Assembly (NCBI RefSeq): GCF_018873765.1
Contig: NC_057924.1
Coordinates: 10,069,001 to 10,133,000 of the forward strand
Reading direction: 5' to 3'
DNA: 64,000 bases
Source: Telopea speciosissima
Taxonomy: Eukaryota > Streptophyta > Magnoliopsida > Proteales > Proteaceae
The notes beneath the pieces were generated by a model, which saw only the letters and a program-made list of their open reading frames with translations, made no database searches and was not told the origin of the DNA. Shown here piece by piece: positions 11,843-23,174 of the stretch. The position numbers and the translations under genes are program-made. How positions within the stretch are numbered: the first letter of the stretch is position 1; every line of letters begins with the position of its first letter.

Positions 11843-12494
11843 CCTTGCAGAGAGAAAGAGAGAGAGAGATTAAACTCATCTTCCCCAAGCCCTAAACGAT
11901 TTGGGGAAGATCAGTTGCAGGGATTTTTTTTTTAGGGAAGGTCATTTTGGTCATTTTGGTCATTTTACCATATTCAGGGGACAGAATGGTCCATCGAAGT
12001 TTAAAAACTGGGATCCGTTATGTTATAACGTCTCTGTCTAACGGCAGGGACTATAGCGGTACTTAGTTTGAAAAGCAGGGGCACGTTGTATTATTGAAAG
12101 TTCAAGGGAACAACCATACGTTTGGCCATTTTCAGAGGGGCATTTGGAATTAACCCAAAAAAAAACCAACAATTCTATAAAACACATATTTGGGGAGAAG
12201 AGTTCTTCAAGTAAAAGCCTAAAACCCTGTTGGAATGAGTTTTTTAATTTTAATAAGTATTGAATGGTAAATTCACATGACCCTGTTGTTGAGGAATCAT
12301 GCGATCGATTAGTATTCTTTTTTCCAAAAATATTAGGGAACATGATCTTTGTTAGGGTCTCTATGGGCCAATAAGAATGTGCATGAAAGCATCAATAAGG
12401 ACGGGGATTTTGCCTTTCATAGGGGTAGATAGTCACTTCACCCAAAATTGTGTTTGTACACATATGTGGTCGATGTAAATAATATATTCTTGGT

Positions 12495-13033
12495 TAGGGC
12501 TGCAACAGGGTAGGGTTGGGCCGCGTTTTATAGAATCCTAGCCCAATCTTAAGTCCCCTTAGCTGGGCCCAACCCCGGTCCGACCCTGACTCAGGCCCAG
12601 AAAAATCCAACCTTGATCCGCCCTCAGGGTCGGATCGGGCCGACCCTAATTGGCCCTGATCATGGGGAGGGGGAAAGAAATGCATTGGTTGGAATGGGCT
12701 GGGAAGAACTTATTAATTTTACATAAATTATATTATAACACTTATTGTCTTCATATATAGTATATTATATAAAAAAATGTGGGTGAAATTTAAAGTTCAT
12801 AATGTATAATTTATATCAATACATATTTTATAGTATAACTTAAATCAGGGTCGGGCCGGGCCAGGTCAAGCTTAGCTCGAGGCCTCAACCCTAACCCAAC
12901 CCGACCCTAACTCAGGGCCAGAAGTTTCCAGCCCTGATCCGCCCTCAGGGCCAAATATCTCAGCCAAGACCCTGTTCGGGCTCAGGGCAGGCCAGGGCGG
13001 GTTCGGGCCGACAGAGCCAAACTTGCACCCCTA
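12495..13033. mobile_element. hAT-like MITE, copy 1
   Basis: A 539-bp non-coding element with ends tagggctgcaac and ttgcacccctac, GGG/CCC-rich arms and an AT-rich centre. Flanking 8-mers ttcttggt and ctcctggt match at six of eight positions, fitting an old hAT-type target duplication. A second copy lies in opposite orientation at 44732-45281. Confidence 0.75.
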
Positions 13034-13209
13034 CTCCTGGTGTCATATTTTTGGAATTTTATGAGTAATGTTTACCCTTATGCAAAGATGTGTTTAAACA
13101 ATAATGAATTATTGAGTGCAAGTGTAAATTGTTATGACTTTTATGGAACAAGTCTATTTCTTTCAAATGAATATATGTTGATCATGGATCATATGGGGTC
13201 CTAAACTTC

Positions 13210-13380
13210 TTAGGTTATCCTGGTATTTTTTCGGTTTTGGTTTCGAGTTCAAAACTTGCAACAGCCTCTTCTACGAAGCAGGGGGTAAGGCTATCGCTTC
13301 GCACTTTTGCATGCCCCTCCCTGACCCTATAGTAGTAGGAGTCTCATGCACTATAGGACGCTCTTTGTAGTTGAAATTTT
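13210..13380 (+). mobile_element. SINE, Au-like, diverged
   Basis: A box B-like segment (ggtttcgagttcaaaac) is followed by aacagcctcttctacgaagcagggggtaaggct and the family 3' region (tccctgaccctatagtag, ggagtctcatgcacta, gacgctctttg). The order matches the plant Au-type tRNA-derived SINE. Box A is not clear. It has no protein. Confidence 0.55.
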
Positions 13381-14079
13381 GCTATGTCTGGCGCAAGAGC
13401 AACACTTCGGGACAGAGTTCTTTTTTCCAAAATATAATTAGAATATAAAGATTCTTATATTTTTATTGGTTGAATAGTATTACTTTTTATGTAGGTAATA
13501 AGTTTTCAAGAGTCAAGATATTTAAAAAAAAAAACAAAGCATTTTTTCATTTAAAAACCTAAAATGTGTCCGTTTAAAACCCGTTTAAATATTTTTGGAC
13601 ATTTTTCTGTATCTTTTTGATTAAATTCAAAAAAAAAAAAAAAAGGAGTTAAAAAATTGGAATGATAAAAAAACCTATTTAAAACGCATTTTAGTTAACC
13701 ACTTAACCATGTCTTATTGCTCCGTAAGCTAATACTTATTTTAACCAATCAATGCATCTCTTCGTGGGCACCTCTATATTTTAGTATTATTCACAATATT
13801 TTAGTCTTACTACTCGTGGACACCAAATATGATAATATTTTCAATACAATTATAATATTTCGTTTTGTTTTTAATGAGAAATAGTTCTTGAGCCGCCTAT
13901 GAAGGGCATGCTAGCAGACACTCACTATTTCAATTTCATAACGGATTCAACTAGGCCTGATTTGGTATGATTTCTATTTTAATTTCAGATTGATTTCATG
14001 AAATAGTCAATAAATAGATTTTTAATAAAATTAGTTAAAATTGTTTTGATTGTATCAATATGAAATATTTCAATAATAT
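13381..14079. other. AT-rich stretch without recognised gene
   Basis: A-tracts (about 13523 and 13627) and AT-rich sequence. Nothing recognised. Confidence 0.35.
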
Positions 14080-15625
14080 GTAAACATCATGTACACCCCC
14101 TGAGATTTGTTGATCTGTCTTGTAGTTCCCTTGGTTTTTTAAATTTTACTTACATACCCATAAACCTCACGGTGTTAACTAGGTGTTAGTTTAACAATAA
14201 GACTAAAATAGCCTTTCCATCTAGATCCTCAAAATTTTTTTTTTTAACCCACAATTTGATGGCCCACTAATGGTCATCATATTCGTCTTCTCCTTCTGCT
14301 AACACCAACCAAGCGAACCAACCCTAAAGAGTAATTAGGGTTTCAACAACTCCACTGCCGCATCTTGCAGCGGCTAAACCAGAGGGCCAACGACCCATCT
14401 TAACAAACGGAGTGACACCACAGAAGCCACATATGCCGTGAAACTCCCCTTAATCCCTCCCTCTGTGCTGGCCTGCACCTGAACGAAAGAACAATACTCT
14501 GTTTCGATTCTGTTTTTTTTTTTTCCTTTTCTTCTCGTATTCTCCTTGCAAATAATTTTGGTTAGTTTGTTTCTGTTTTTTGTTTTGTTTGTCTTGTTTC
14601 TTTTCTTTTCACTGGTTTTGACTTGTTATGAATCTCCAAATATGTATGGAAAGATGACATTACAAGGAGCGCCCATTTCTGCGCTGTTGCTATTACTAGG
14701 CGTGAATCACCTTTCAACAGTTCTCCCTATAATGATCTCAAAATTCCACATCTGCTCCTACTACACCTATTGGGAACGAAATGAGGTGATCTTGAGCATC
14801 CAATTGGGAGATAGAAGTGGGTAAAGCTTTCTGTTCATAATCAAAGTGCCACTGCCTTCTCTGTTTCCCTTGAGCCTCAATAAGGAATGCCCCCATTTAT
14901 AACCATGTGAGTGGTTTTATTAGCTTCCGCCTCTAGGATCTTTTATTTCAATTGGCCCAACACCCGGGGTATGGAACTGTTGTAGAGACTGCATCTCAGC
15001 ACAAAGACAAATGATTGGAGACCTCATAGAGGCGAGAGAGGTCTAGTGAGAGGAAAGTGAAGAGAGAGAGAGAGAGAGAGAGGATATTGGAGTAGAGACA
15101 CGCTAGGTGCGTTGGAGGAGCAACGATTGTTTGTCTCCAAGAAATCTCATCACCGCTGTAGATTTTCGTTGAAGAGACCACCACTGCAGCCATCAAAGAA
15201 GATCACCGCCGTTGCAGATTTTCGGTGACAGGGCAAGGTGGGCGATAGACTAGAATTGCAGGTTAAGGTTTAGATTGGTAGATTAGGGGTTTTTTGGGAC
15301 ATGGGGCAAGGGTGTCTGCTGGAGAAAGACGAAGACGAAGAAGATGAAGTTGAGAATAAAAAATTGAAAAAAAAAAATGTAAAATGTTCATTTTTCTAAG
15401 CATTAGTGGGTCCCACTTTATTATGGTTTAAAAAGAAAAAAAAAAAAGGAGATAAGGGTATTTTGGCCCTTTATAGATTTATGATCTGCTGACATCAGCA
15501 CATAACCCGTTCACTCTAACGGAATGGGTATTCCGTCAGTCCCAGGGGTCTGTAAGTAAGGTTTTAAAAACCAAGGGGGTTACATGACAGGTCAACAAAC
15601 CTCAAGAGGTGTACAAGATGTTTAC
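14080..15625. mobile_element. MULE-like element with about 90-bp inverted ends
   Basis: The left end gtaaacatcatgtacaccccc (first 20 bases meant) and the right end are inverted copies. Shared blocks include tttgttga(t/c)ctgtc(t/a)tgta, cccttggtttttt and ttacttaca(t/g)accc. The element is about 1.55 kb. No transposase was seen. The interior carries UTR-like and intron-like DNA, a T tract, and a GA microsatellite at about 15062-15082. No clear target duplication was found, so the superfamily is uncertain. Confidence 0.65.
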
Positions 15626-16058
15626 TAAACAAAAAAATCCGTTTAGTAGTTCAATTTTTTAGAATAGATTCTCTATATTTCTTTGGGAATGATAGTGGTG
15701 ATGAGATCATTAGGAGAACAAGAAGAAGAATTGTGTTTTATTTTAACACGAAATTACTACTCTACCCATCAAATTAACCATGTGCTCATTAAAAAGAAAG
15801 AGTGAAATCAAATGAAATCTAAATTCTAAAACAGTTCCTCAATCTATTTCGCTTAATTCCTGGAGTCCTATCAGTAGTTCATTATTTCCATTGCACATTC
15901 AAAAGTTCGTCAATGTTTAAAATGTTTGTATTTTTTCACGGCACTGAAATTCCCTTGACCCATGATGCATGATGCATGAAGGAAGAATCCCTTGTAGCCA
16001 ATTATTGTCTTTTGAGGCGATCTTTTTATTATGAAGTTCAAGAATTTTTATCACCTGC
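15626..16058. other. Spacer, nothing recognised
   Basis: AT-rich with a short catgatgcatgatgcatga direct repeat near 15960-15978. No gene. Confidence 0.35.
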
Positions 16059-16204
16059 GTTTCCCCTGCCCGGTACGGTTCTCTAGTGCCTCTAATAAAA
16101 GGGGGGTAGACCCCACCCGGACAGTTTGTTCGATCAGAGGGTGAAATGGTCATTTCAGCCCCTCTATGAGAGGAACCGTACAATCGTACCGTTCAACGAA
16201 CCTC
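16059..16204. mobile_element. MITE, ccggtacggtt family, copy 1
   Basis: A miniature element with inverted arms: left cccctgcccggtacggttct, right reading outward as a related sequence ending accgttcaacgaacct. It aligns along its length with 47671-47810 (same orientation), including tgcctctaataa(a/g)aggg and tatgagaggaacc. Non-coding. Confidence 0.75.
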
Positions 16205-17940
16205 AGGGGATAAAGGTCCGAAGTTCATGCAATAGATGATATCTTATCTACCCTTGTGTTATACACAACAACTTTGCTCCTACTTTCCAATTTCTTTCAA
16301 GTTTTATGTACATAATCATTGATATTTCAAAATGTGTAAACTATATAGTATAGACTTTTGTAACCTATGTGGTTTGAAAATGTGTGTTTAATGCACATTT
16401 TTAACTTTTTTTCTTACAAATGTTTCTCTAACTAAAAAATCAGCACATTTTCCATCATGGAACATCCTATCCACATTTCGCTATCCCAAATTTCTAATTA
16501 ACGAAGGAAGTTTGTTACAATTTCAATAATACTTTTGAATTCACAAGATAAATATAATATCATATTATGTCTTCAAGGTCAGATATATATCCTTTGTGGG
16601 AAAATTTAAATTTCAAATCAAGGTTGCACACATCTACAAAGGTAGTGATCGAAGGTGTTGGAGGATATATATATATATATTTGGTGAATCATGTTACAAT
16701 CCATCCAAAGCTTTCTAACCTACCTTCATCCATCATTCTGTCACTCTCCCTTTGACTATATCTCCATATTGGCCTCTAAGTCTCTCCCTCACTCTCTTTC
16801 TCATTGATAAACTGTTTTCTCCTAACCCTACCATGTAGCTTAAAAATGTATCAATATTGACTTCGAGAACATATTTCTTCTACGACAACAATTTCCCTCT
16901 CCAACAACAAGCTCAATCTCCTTTCTAGGGTTCCCCTAATTTTCAATACAACCCTGCTCAAATACGATTTGTATAAGTATTTAATAGATTTGAATTCATA
17001 AATTGGGTTGTATTGTATGTTTACATAAAGGTATAATAAAAATAAATCTTGTCTAATATTAATCTTGTAAGTATATTTACAAGATAACACGTGTTATATA
17101 TATTTGATCAGTATACTTCATGATTTTACACATAGGCTCTTATTTGAATGACATAGATTTAATGATTTTGATCTAACCCTAAAAAATGGCTGAAGGAATC
17201 CTTCCTCCCCTATGGACGAAGAAAACTTTTGGTTTTGTCAATTTTTTTTAACAGGGACCAGTCAAGGGAGGAGAAAGAAACTAAAGGGGCGTGTATCGCA
17301 CAAGATCACATACCCGCTTTTTCCCTTAAAATTATTTCCCAAGTGTTTGGGCTATGAAGATCACCATGGTGAATTGTGTTGTGTGTTGCTTTAGGATACT
17401 CTGTACCATTCAAATTAATATTTTCCAAGGAATCATTGAGGATAAATTTAAGGACTCAATTTTTTTCAGTCATGTTGAGGAGAAAATCTCATCATCATGG
17501 AGATCTAACCCTTTGATTAGCATGGGAATGTGTATTTTGAATTTGTACAATATGGAGTGGGAGTCAATAATGACACTGGATTCCAATCACAAGGTCACAT
17601 CATTAATAGTGAAGGATTTATTCTTTAACCACCGGTTAAAAAGAGTTTAATCCATAAACTAACTTCACACCTCATCCTTTCTTTATTTGTTATTCCACTT
17701 GTCCAAACTCAAAACTAATAATTTTCATGGTTAAAAAATTCTTTCATAGTTTCATATGCATTGGTATCTAAATCCAAATTCTACCCAAAAAAAATAGAAA
17801 AAAAAAAAGAAGAAGAAAAGTATCTAAATCCAAATAAATTTATGAAAGAAGTGTTGAAATTTACATGTGGCTAGTTATGCACTGTAATTCACACACACTG
17901 ACACACATTGCTATTTATGTCTTTGATTTATTAAATGAAA
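16205..17940. other. AT-rich stretch without recognised gene
   Basis: Contains a (TA)n run near 16664-16681 and several short open frames without family similarity. No transposon ends recognised. Confidence 0.35.
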
Positions 17941-17943
17941 TAT

Positions 17944-18012
17944 TATGACCCTCCCCAGACTCCATAGACCGTAGTGGCGGGAGCCTCGTGCGTTGAGAAC
18001 GTCCTTCTTTTT
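17944..18012 (+). mobile_element. SINE 3' fragment, Au-like
   Basis: Reads atgaccctccccagactcc, gtggcgggagcctcgtgcg and ends acgtccttcttttt, the 3' portion of the Au-type SINE. The 5' tRNA-derived part is missing. Confidence 0.55.
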
Positions 18013-19237
18013 GTTTATTAAATAAAATCCATATAAAGGAATTCTCCATCTTTGAGCACTAAGAAATATTGTGTGTATATTTTTTTAAAGGCAATACGCA
18101 AGTATTTGGGTCAATGAGAGAGCACACCTGAGTATCTACTCAGGGGGCAGAGGCATCATTTTATGTTGCCCTGTGAGAGGGCGTAGGAAAGACCACACAA
18201 TAGAGATCTTTTTCACATTTTTTAAAGATTCCAATTGATTCTTCCTTGGCAACATCCTTATAAATACATAGGCCTCATCACTCTTGCACTATGGGTTGGA
18301 TAGGGAAGAAATGTCAGATTCGTTATTATGTTTTGAATTGTCGACAATTGTCTTAATGACTTTAGGTGCACAACACTTTTGTTTATATCTTCCAATCGTG
18401 TTTTTGAATCTTGTTATAATCCTATGGTTCAAGTCTCAGAGAGAGAGCATTTCTATTTTCATCTTACACACTAAGCCAATAATGAACAACGAAACGTTAT
18501 ATTTAATTAGAAAAAAGAAAGGATATCCACATGTTAATGAGGAGAAGAGCGAGAGAGAATTGTGAGAGGGAAATACACACTGACAATATGTACTTCTTTT
18601 TCTCTAAATTAATAAAGAGGAAGTGTTTTTTATCTGGGAGCGTGACTCCTACACCTATGTGAGACCCAGTCAGCACCCCCCTTGTGGTTCTCCAGACATG
18701 AAACTTTCTTCCATTAATATATCTACTAAGACCAAGCTTTCTTCACCCATGGTTAAAGGATGGAAATCTAAACCCTCTATTGAATCAGGAGAGGTATTTG
18801 TGACCATGAACAGTAGGTTACGGAAGTTAATGATGAACCCAAAATTCAATTATAGGGACACATTACCAATCAAGGAGGAGTTAATAATGTCTTTCAGACA
18901 TTAATGAGAGCCTCTCAATATTAAGAAATCTCGGACCAACAAGCTAATCAGAAGATGATCTTTCTTCATATATTTTTGATTGGACTAAACTCCTATGGCT
19001 TGTCTTCTATCTTTAGGAAACCCCATGTTCTTCAATCCCCTTTTTGCTCCATGACCTATCATTATCCAATCTTTATGTATTATTAGTCTCTCTCTCTCTC
19101 TCTCTCCTCTTAATGAATTGATAGGTTCTATATGGAACCACTAATTATCTTGTTTGAGATACTTAATTAAATAAAATTCCAAAGGTTTCAACTAAAATGA
19201 ATTTGAAAAATCCTTAAAATGTTTTGGTCTCAAAATT
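18013..19237. other. Spacer, repeats only
   Basis: No gene recognised. Holds a possible diverged MITE at 18105-18200 (gagagagcacacctgag and a ccctgtgagagggcg arm) and a (TC)n run at about 19089-19108. Confidence 0.35.
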
Positions 19238-19406
19238 GGATCCAGCTCCTCTCCAGGGAGCTCAACGCCCAGGGAGTGCTCAGGGGGCATCCAAGGGTTA
19301 GGCTGTGCAGAACACATCTTGACGCATGTCTAGGGATGTGTGCGACACAACCCAACGACTGGATACCCCCTGGGCATGCTGAGCTCCTTAGAGAAGAGCT
19401 CAATCC
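19238..19406. mobile_element. MITE with inverted ggat(c/t)(c/g)agctc ends
   Basis: The left arm ggatccagctcctctccagg and the right arm (outward reading ggattgagctcttctctaag) are inverted copies extending about 45 bp, with cccaggg in both. The element is about 169 bp and non-coding. A partial relative opens the window (1-133). Confidence 0.7.
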
Positions 19407-20053
19407 TTCAAACTTGATCAGAATTAAGATGAAATAACTTGTATAATTTATTTTTAGTGAATGGAAAATTATATTAGAGAAAATAATATAAAAACATCAC
19501 ATCAGCCACGAAGGTTAGAGAGGAGAAGTTTCAAATGAAAGAAACAAAACAATCTTTCAAATGATGATACATCAAAACCGAACAAATTTAGTTAAACTGA
19601 TACATCAATATTCAAGTCCTTATCCAATTAGTATATCCTCTAGGACCTCTATCTAACTTTGATTTAGTTTCTCAGGGCTATTTCACTTAGATATCCACGC
19701 AACAATGGAAGACGATGTTTCGAAAATCACAAGACAAATATGAACTATTTATTTTTAGGGTCATGATGCGTGCGTTAGTCAATGAGAGCACACACGATGG
19801 CACAAAAGGGGGCAGAATTTCCGTCATACATCGGGGGATGGCGGTCATTCCGGCCCCTGTTGTGCGTGGCCATGGACCCTACATCCCATACAGAAAACAT
19901 TATCCCTTATTTTTATGTCTTTTTAATCTAAACCGTTTGTTCCCACTTAGAATTAGGTGAATGCACAATAATGTCTAGTGTATTGGTACACATGCATAAA
20001 CATATACGGGATGTGTGCCAATACAGAAGGGGGTATTTGATTGAAGGAGAAAA
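19407..20053. other. Spacer, nothing recognised beyond repeat traces
   Basis: A diverged repeat of the aaatgacc/ggtcat type is possible at 19755-19880 (gagagcacacacgatgg, ggcggtcattccggcccc). No gene. Confidence 0.3.
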
Positions 20054-20222
20054 GTTCTCTGTTGGGGGGGAGTGTATTTCCCACTCTCAAACACAGAGTT
20101 GGGCGAAATAACTGCCCCACCCCCATGAAAGGTGGAAATCTTGCCCCTATAATGCCAACGCGTACGCTCTCATTGGCTCCTCACATGCATGTAGAGGCCA
20201 CACTCCCCTCCAAAGAGAATGT
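20054..20222. mobile_element. MITE, gttctctg family
   Basis: Begins gttctctgttgggggggagt and ends in ccaaagagaat, an inverted match, with gggcgaaataactgcccca in the body. Related to 25919-26026, 48166-48330 and the copy split by the copia element. Confidence 0.55.
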
Positions 20223-22591
20223 CGACCCTTGATTGAATTGGACTCTAAATTTTGACACGTGGCTAATCTAGACCATGTCCTTTCTATCCAATGGTTGGAA
20301 TAGACAGATTATTTGTCCATGTGGCAGAAAGATGTCTTTTGATAGTTGGAAAAAATAACTAACCTTTGTGATAATAATAAATCGTCTTTTTAATAACATA
20401 CAAGTATTAATAAAATCTTTAAAGGGTTAAATTTTCTTAGACGGTCTACTTAGGAAGCTTTATCTAAATGGTTTGTCAATACACAGGAAGGCATTTAATT
20501 GGATTATATAGGAAATTTAACTAGTGACTAATTCAAACATGTGCCAAAATCAAACTGTTTAAATCGAAACCATAAAATAATTTAATAACAGTTCGATTAT
20601 GATTTCAAAATAGAAACCGTTTACTAAAATCGAATCGAACCGTTTATGTAAATACATTTCTGTGGATGAGAAATAATTACTAAAATAATCTAAGTGCTAT
20701 TGGTTGGCTAAATCACCCTGCAGTCATCCCTAGTTGATGCGATCATCTACCTTTTTAACTTGTTTCGGGCCCTACAAAGTACAAACTATAATGCTGTTGT
20801 TAACTATACATCTTCTTTAAATTGAATGGCCCTCCACAGTCCCTAGTGAACTATATCTTCATTCAATTAAATGGGCCTCCAAAGTCCCTTTCAAAGCCTT
20901 TGTTTGACCTGGATTTTTAAAAAAGAGATTTCTTAAGGGATGTTAAATAATTTGTACTTTTTTTTTTTTTGGTCTTTTTGGTATAATATATATATTTTTT
21001 CGATGAGGGTAATATTGTTATTTCATATATATTAAAAAAATATTCATGGCACTACCATCTTTCAATAATAACATATTGGTACATAACTTTCAAATTATTT
21101 TGAAGACCCTTTTATACTCCTATCTTAAAGAACTTTTAAGAAAAAGACTAGAGAGAATTAAAAGAAGGTGTCAAGTTCTAAATACAACTATAAAGGAGAC
21201 AAGGGGGTCGAAATGTTCAAACCCCCCCCCTCCTCAACCTTTTTGGACGAATTGTCAATGGACGAATCTCACGTACATCGACCTTTTCTTCTTTATTTTT
21301 TTGTCCCACCAAAAGAAAACACAAAATCTTTTCCTTTGCAATGGAATGGATGTCATAGAAACTTGAAAGATATTTCGAACCTTCAACTAGTAGGAGAAAT
21401 AATAATAATAATGATAACTTAGATTTGTTGGTGAACCCTTCAAGGCATAGTAAATCACTTGCCTGTGACCATCAGGACCCAATTCTTCATTCTCTTGTTT
21501 TCTACAAAATTAAACCACTATGGGTCTGAAACTAAGGAAGTAAGTTTCATTCAAATAACTAAAAGGCCAGTTTTGCATTTTAGCAAATTTCAAGATTTTC
21601 TTTTGGCCAGGATTGAGGAACCAAAGTATAGATTGTTCAATATTATGCCCAAGATGGGCTTTGGCCCATCTTAAAGCCCATCTTAGCCCAACTCCTCAAC
21701 CAAAGACAACATTCCCAACCACTTGAGTAATTATCTAGACAGATCTAATTATAATGTTGGATGAATTAAGGCAAAAAGGTTCCTTGTGTAATGATTTTTA
21801 TGATCACTTCAATATCCATAAAAAAAGGCTCCTTTCCTTGTGTTCCCTCCTTCCCTGTCTATCAAAAACCAGGGAATAACCACTTCAATAGTTTCTTTGA
21901 ATTGCTTCTTTTTTATAGATGATGTCATTGCATGCAAGAAAACCTAGCCTGTGTCCCATCTCAAGAACATGCCTAAACCAATGAGTAAATAAGTATGAGG
22001 GAAGATCAACTTCCATGGCCAGGAGTGAATTAAGCAACTATGTTAAGCACCCACCCTCTTTCCTTTAGTGTTTTGATGTTCTTGCAGGTTTCCAAGTTTG
22101 CAGTCATGGTTGGCGTCAAGTACATCACACCCACTTGTTAGGTTGATGATGATGTTGAAGACAATTTCCAACTATTCAGTTGTGCTTTCCAGTTTTCCAA
22201 ATGTAGTGATTCCTGCGGAGAAATTGAAGAAGTTAAATCCACTTGAGATCAAGATCATGGTCCAATTACTCAAATCAATCAATCAATCAATCCTGATGTA
22301 CCAATTTCATTTATTATTGAAAGGGAAAAAGAACGCTGCTCCGTCGTGTGCCCTTGTACCAGTGCGGGGATCAACTAGGGGATACGCAAGGGCATCGATC
22401 ATGTAAGATTTTTCATTTTGCAAAGGGTGAGACGGTCATTTTAGGGGGACTGTGTTTGGTACAGAGACAATGCGACCGAGCATCATTCTTTCTCCCTTAT
22501 TAATAATACTTTTATACTACAAAATAAACAAACATCAAAAGTTGATGGGAATTGGAGGGAGTTGATGTGCTCAAGACAAATGCAATTTGAT
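20223..22591. other. AT-rich stretch, no gene recognised
   Basis: Contains a diverged aaaccg/cggttt repeat (20550-20660), T and C tracts (20959-20971, 21221-21231) and short open frames with no family match. A further gttctctg-family trace is possible at 22330-22490 (gggtgagacggtcatttta). Confidence 0.35.
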
Positions 22592-22715
22592 CTTAGTTGC
22601 CACGGGTCTAGGTGACCTAAGGCGATTGTAGGGGCCTGATGCAATGCGACACCAATAAGATGCCCGCCTAGGGGCTTAAGCCACTTGGATGCCTAGGCAA
22701 TGCCTTGACAACTAT
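22592..22715. mobile_element. MITE, tagttgtcaaggc family, copy 1
   Basis: The right end gcctaggcaatgccttgacaactatg and the left end tagttgccacgggtctagg are inverted relatives, with the element about 124 bp. The longer copy 2 lies in eS6 intron 2 at 41231-41567. Non-coding. Confidence 0.6.
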
Positions 22716-22834
22716 GAATTTGATAGTTGATGATGTTTGTTTAAAATTTGAGAATGAGTTGTTTTAGTAGAATGTTTTATTCTGATTGCACAAATTAATG
22801 ACCAACACTCTGTTCTCTTGTTTAATTCTGTAGG

Positions 22835-23174
22835 CGTTCTCCAATGACACAGAGTTTCGTGATGCAGCGATAGAAGCAGGTGAAGTGGTGTGGAAGAGTG
22901 GGTTGGTGAGAAAGGTTGGGCTGGCAGATGGAGTGAGTGGGAATGCATATGCATTCCTCTCACTCTATCGTTTAACAGGAGAGCATTTACGAAGAGAGAG
23001 CCAAGGCATTTGAGAGTTTCTTGCACTACAATGCAAGGAAACTCGTAACAGCCAGTCATGTCTGTGGAGCTGACAATGCCTATTCCCTTTTTGGAAGGGC
23101 TTGCTGGAACAGCTTGCCTTTGGTTTGATATGGTCTCACCAGAGAACTCCAAGTTCCCTGGGTTTGAGCTTTAA
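22835..23174 (+). pseudogene. LanC-like protein (GCR2/LANCL) C-terminal fragment, broken
   Basis: After the acceptor ttctgtag, the frame reads AFSNDTEFRDAAIEAGEVVW, then KSGLVRKVGLADGVSGNAY and AFLSLYRLTGE. The next frame reads IYEERAKAFESFL, and a third reads EGLAGTACLWFDMVSPENSK then FPGFEL before TAA. Together these match the last third of plant LanC-like proteins (GEVVWKRGLLKRVGICHGIS, NAYVFLSLYRLTG, AKAFA, HGGD, YSLFEG, FPGYEL). Two frameshifts are visible, near 22980 and 23088. The zinc ligands of the GICHG motif (Cys-His) are Ala-Asp (GLADG), and HGGD is CGAD. Upstream exons were not found. Intron-flanked, so derived from genomic DNA. LanC-like proteins bind zinc and glutathione. Confidence 0.8.

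Larger units (their letters stand above)
10419..12156 (+). mobile_element. Pack-MULE-like DNA transposon carrying gene pieces
   Basis: Terminal inverted repeats of about 180 bp, both ending gggttaattccaaatgcc, face each other at 10419-10605 and about 11965-12156, with roughly 85 percent identity by eye. A distinctive shared block is agacagagacgttataacat. A-runs of 9-10 bp flank both ends (10408-10417, 12157-12165), compatible with a 9-bp Mutator-type target duplication but not proof of one. The interior holds no transposase. It holds a DUF538 fragment (10763-10969) and an FLZ gene (11144-11842), so this is a non-autonomous element that captured host sequence. Confidence 0.8.

Noticed and set aside
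14546-14824. 92-codon open frame with a hydrophobic start
   Set aside because: No family similarity. It begins in a T-rich tract inside an inverted-repeat element, so the hydrophobic residues reflect T-richness.
22098-22406. Possible upstream exon of the LanC-like relic
   Set aside because: The frame (FPSLQSWLASSTSHPLV) does not align with the expected LanC-like exon and lacks the WCHG block.
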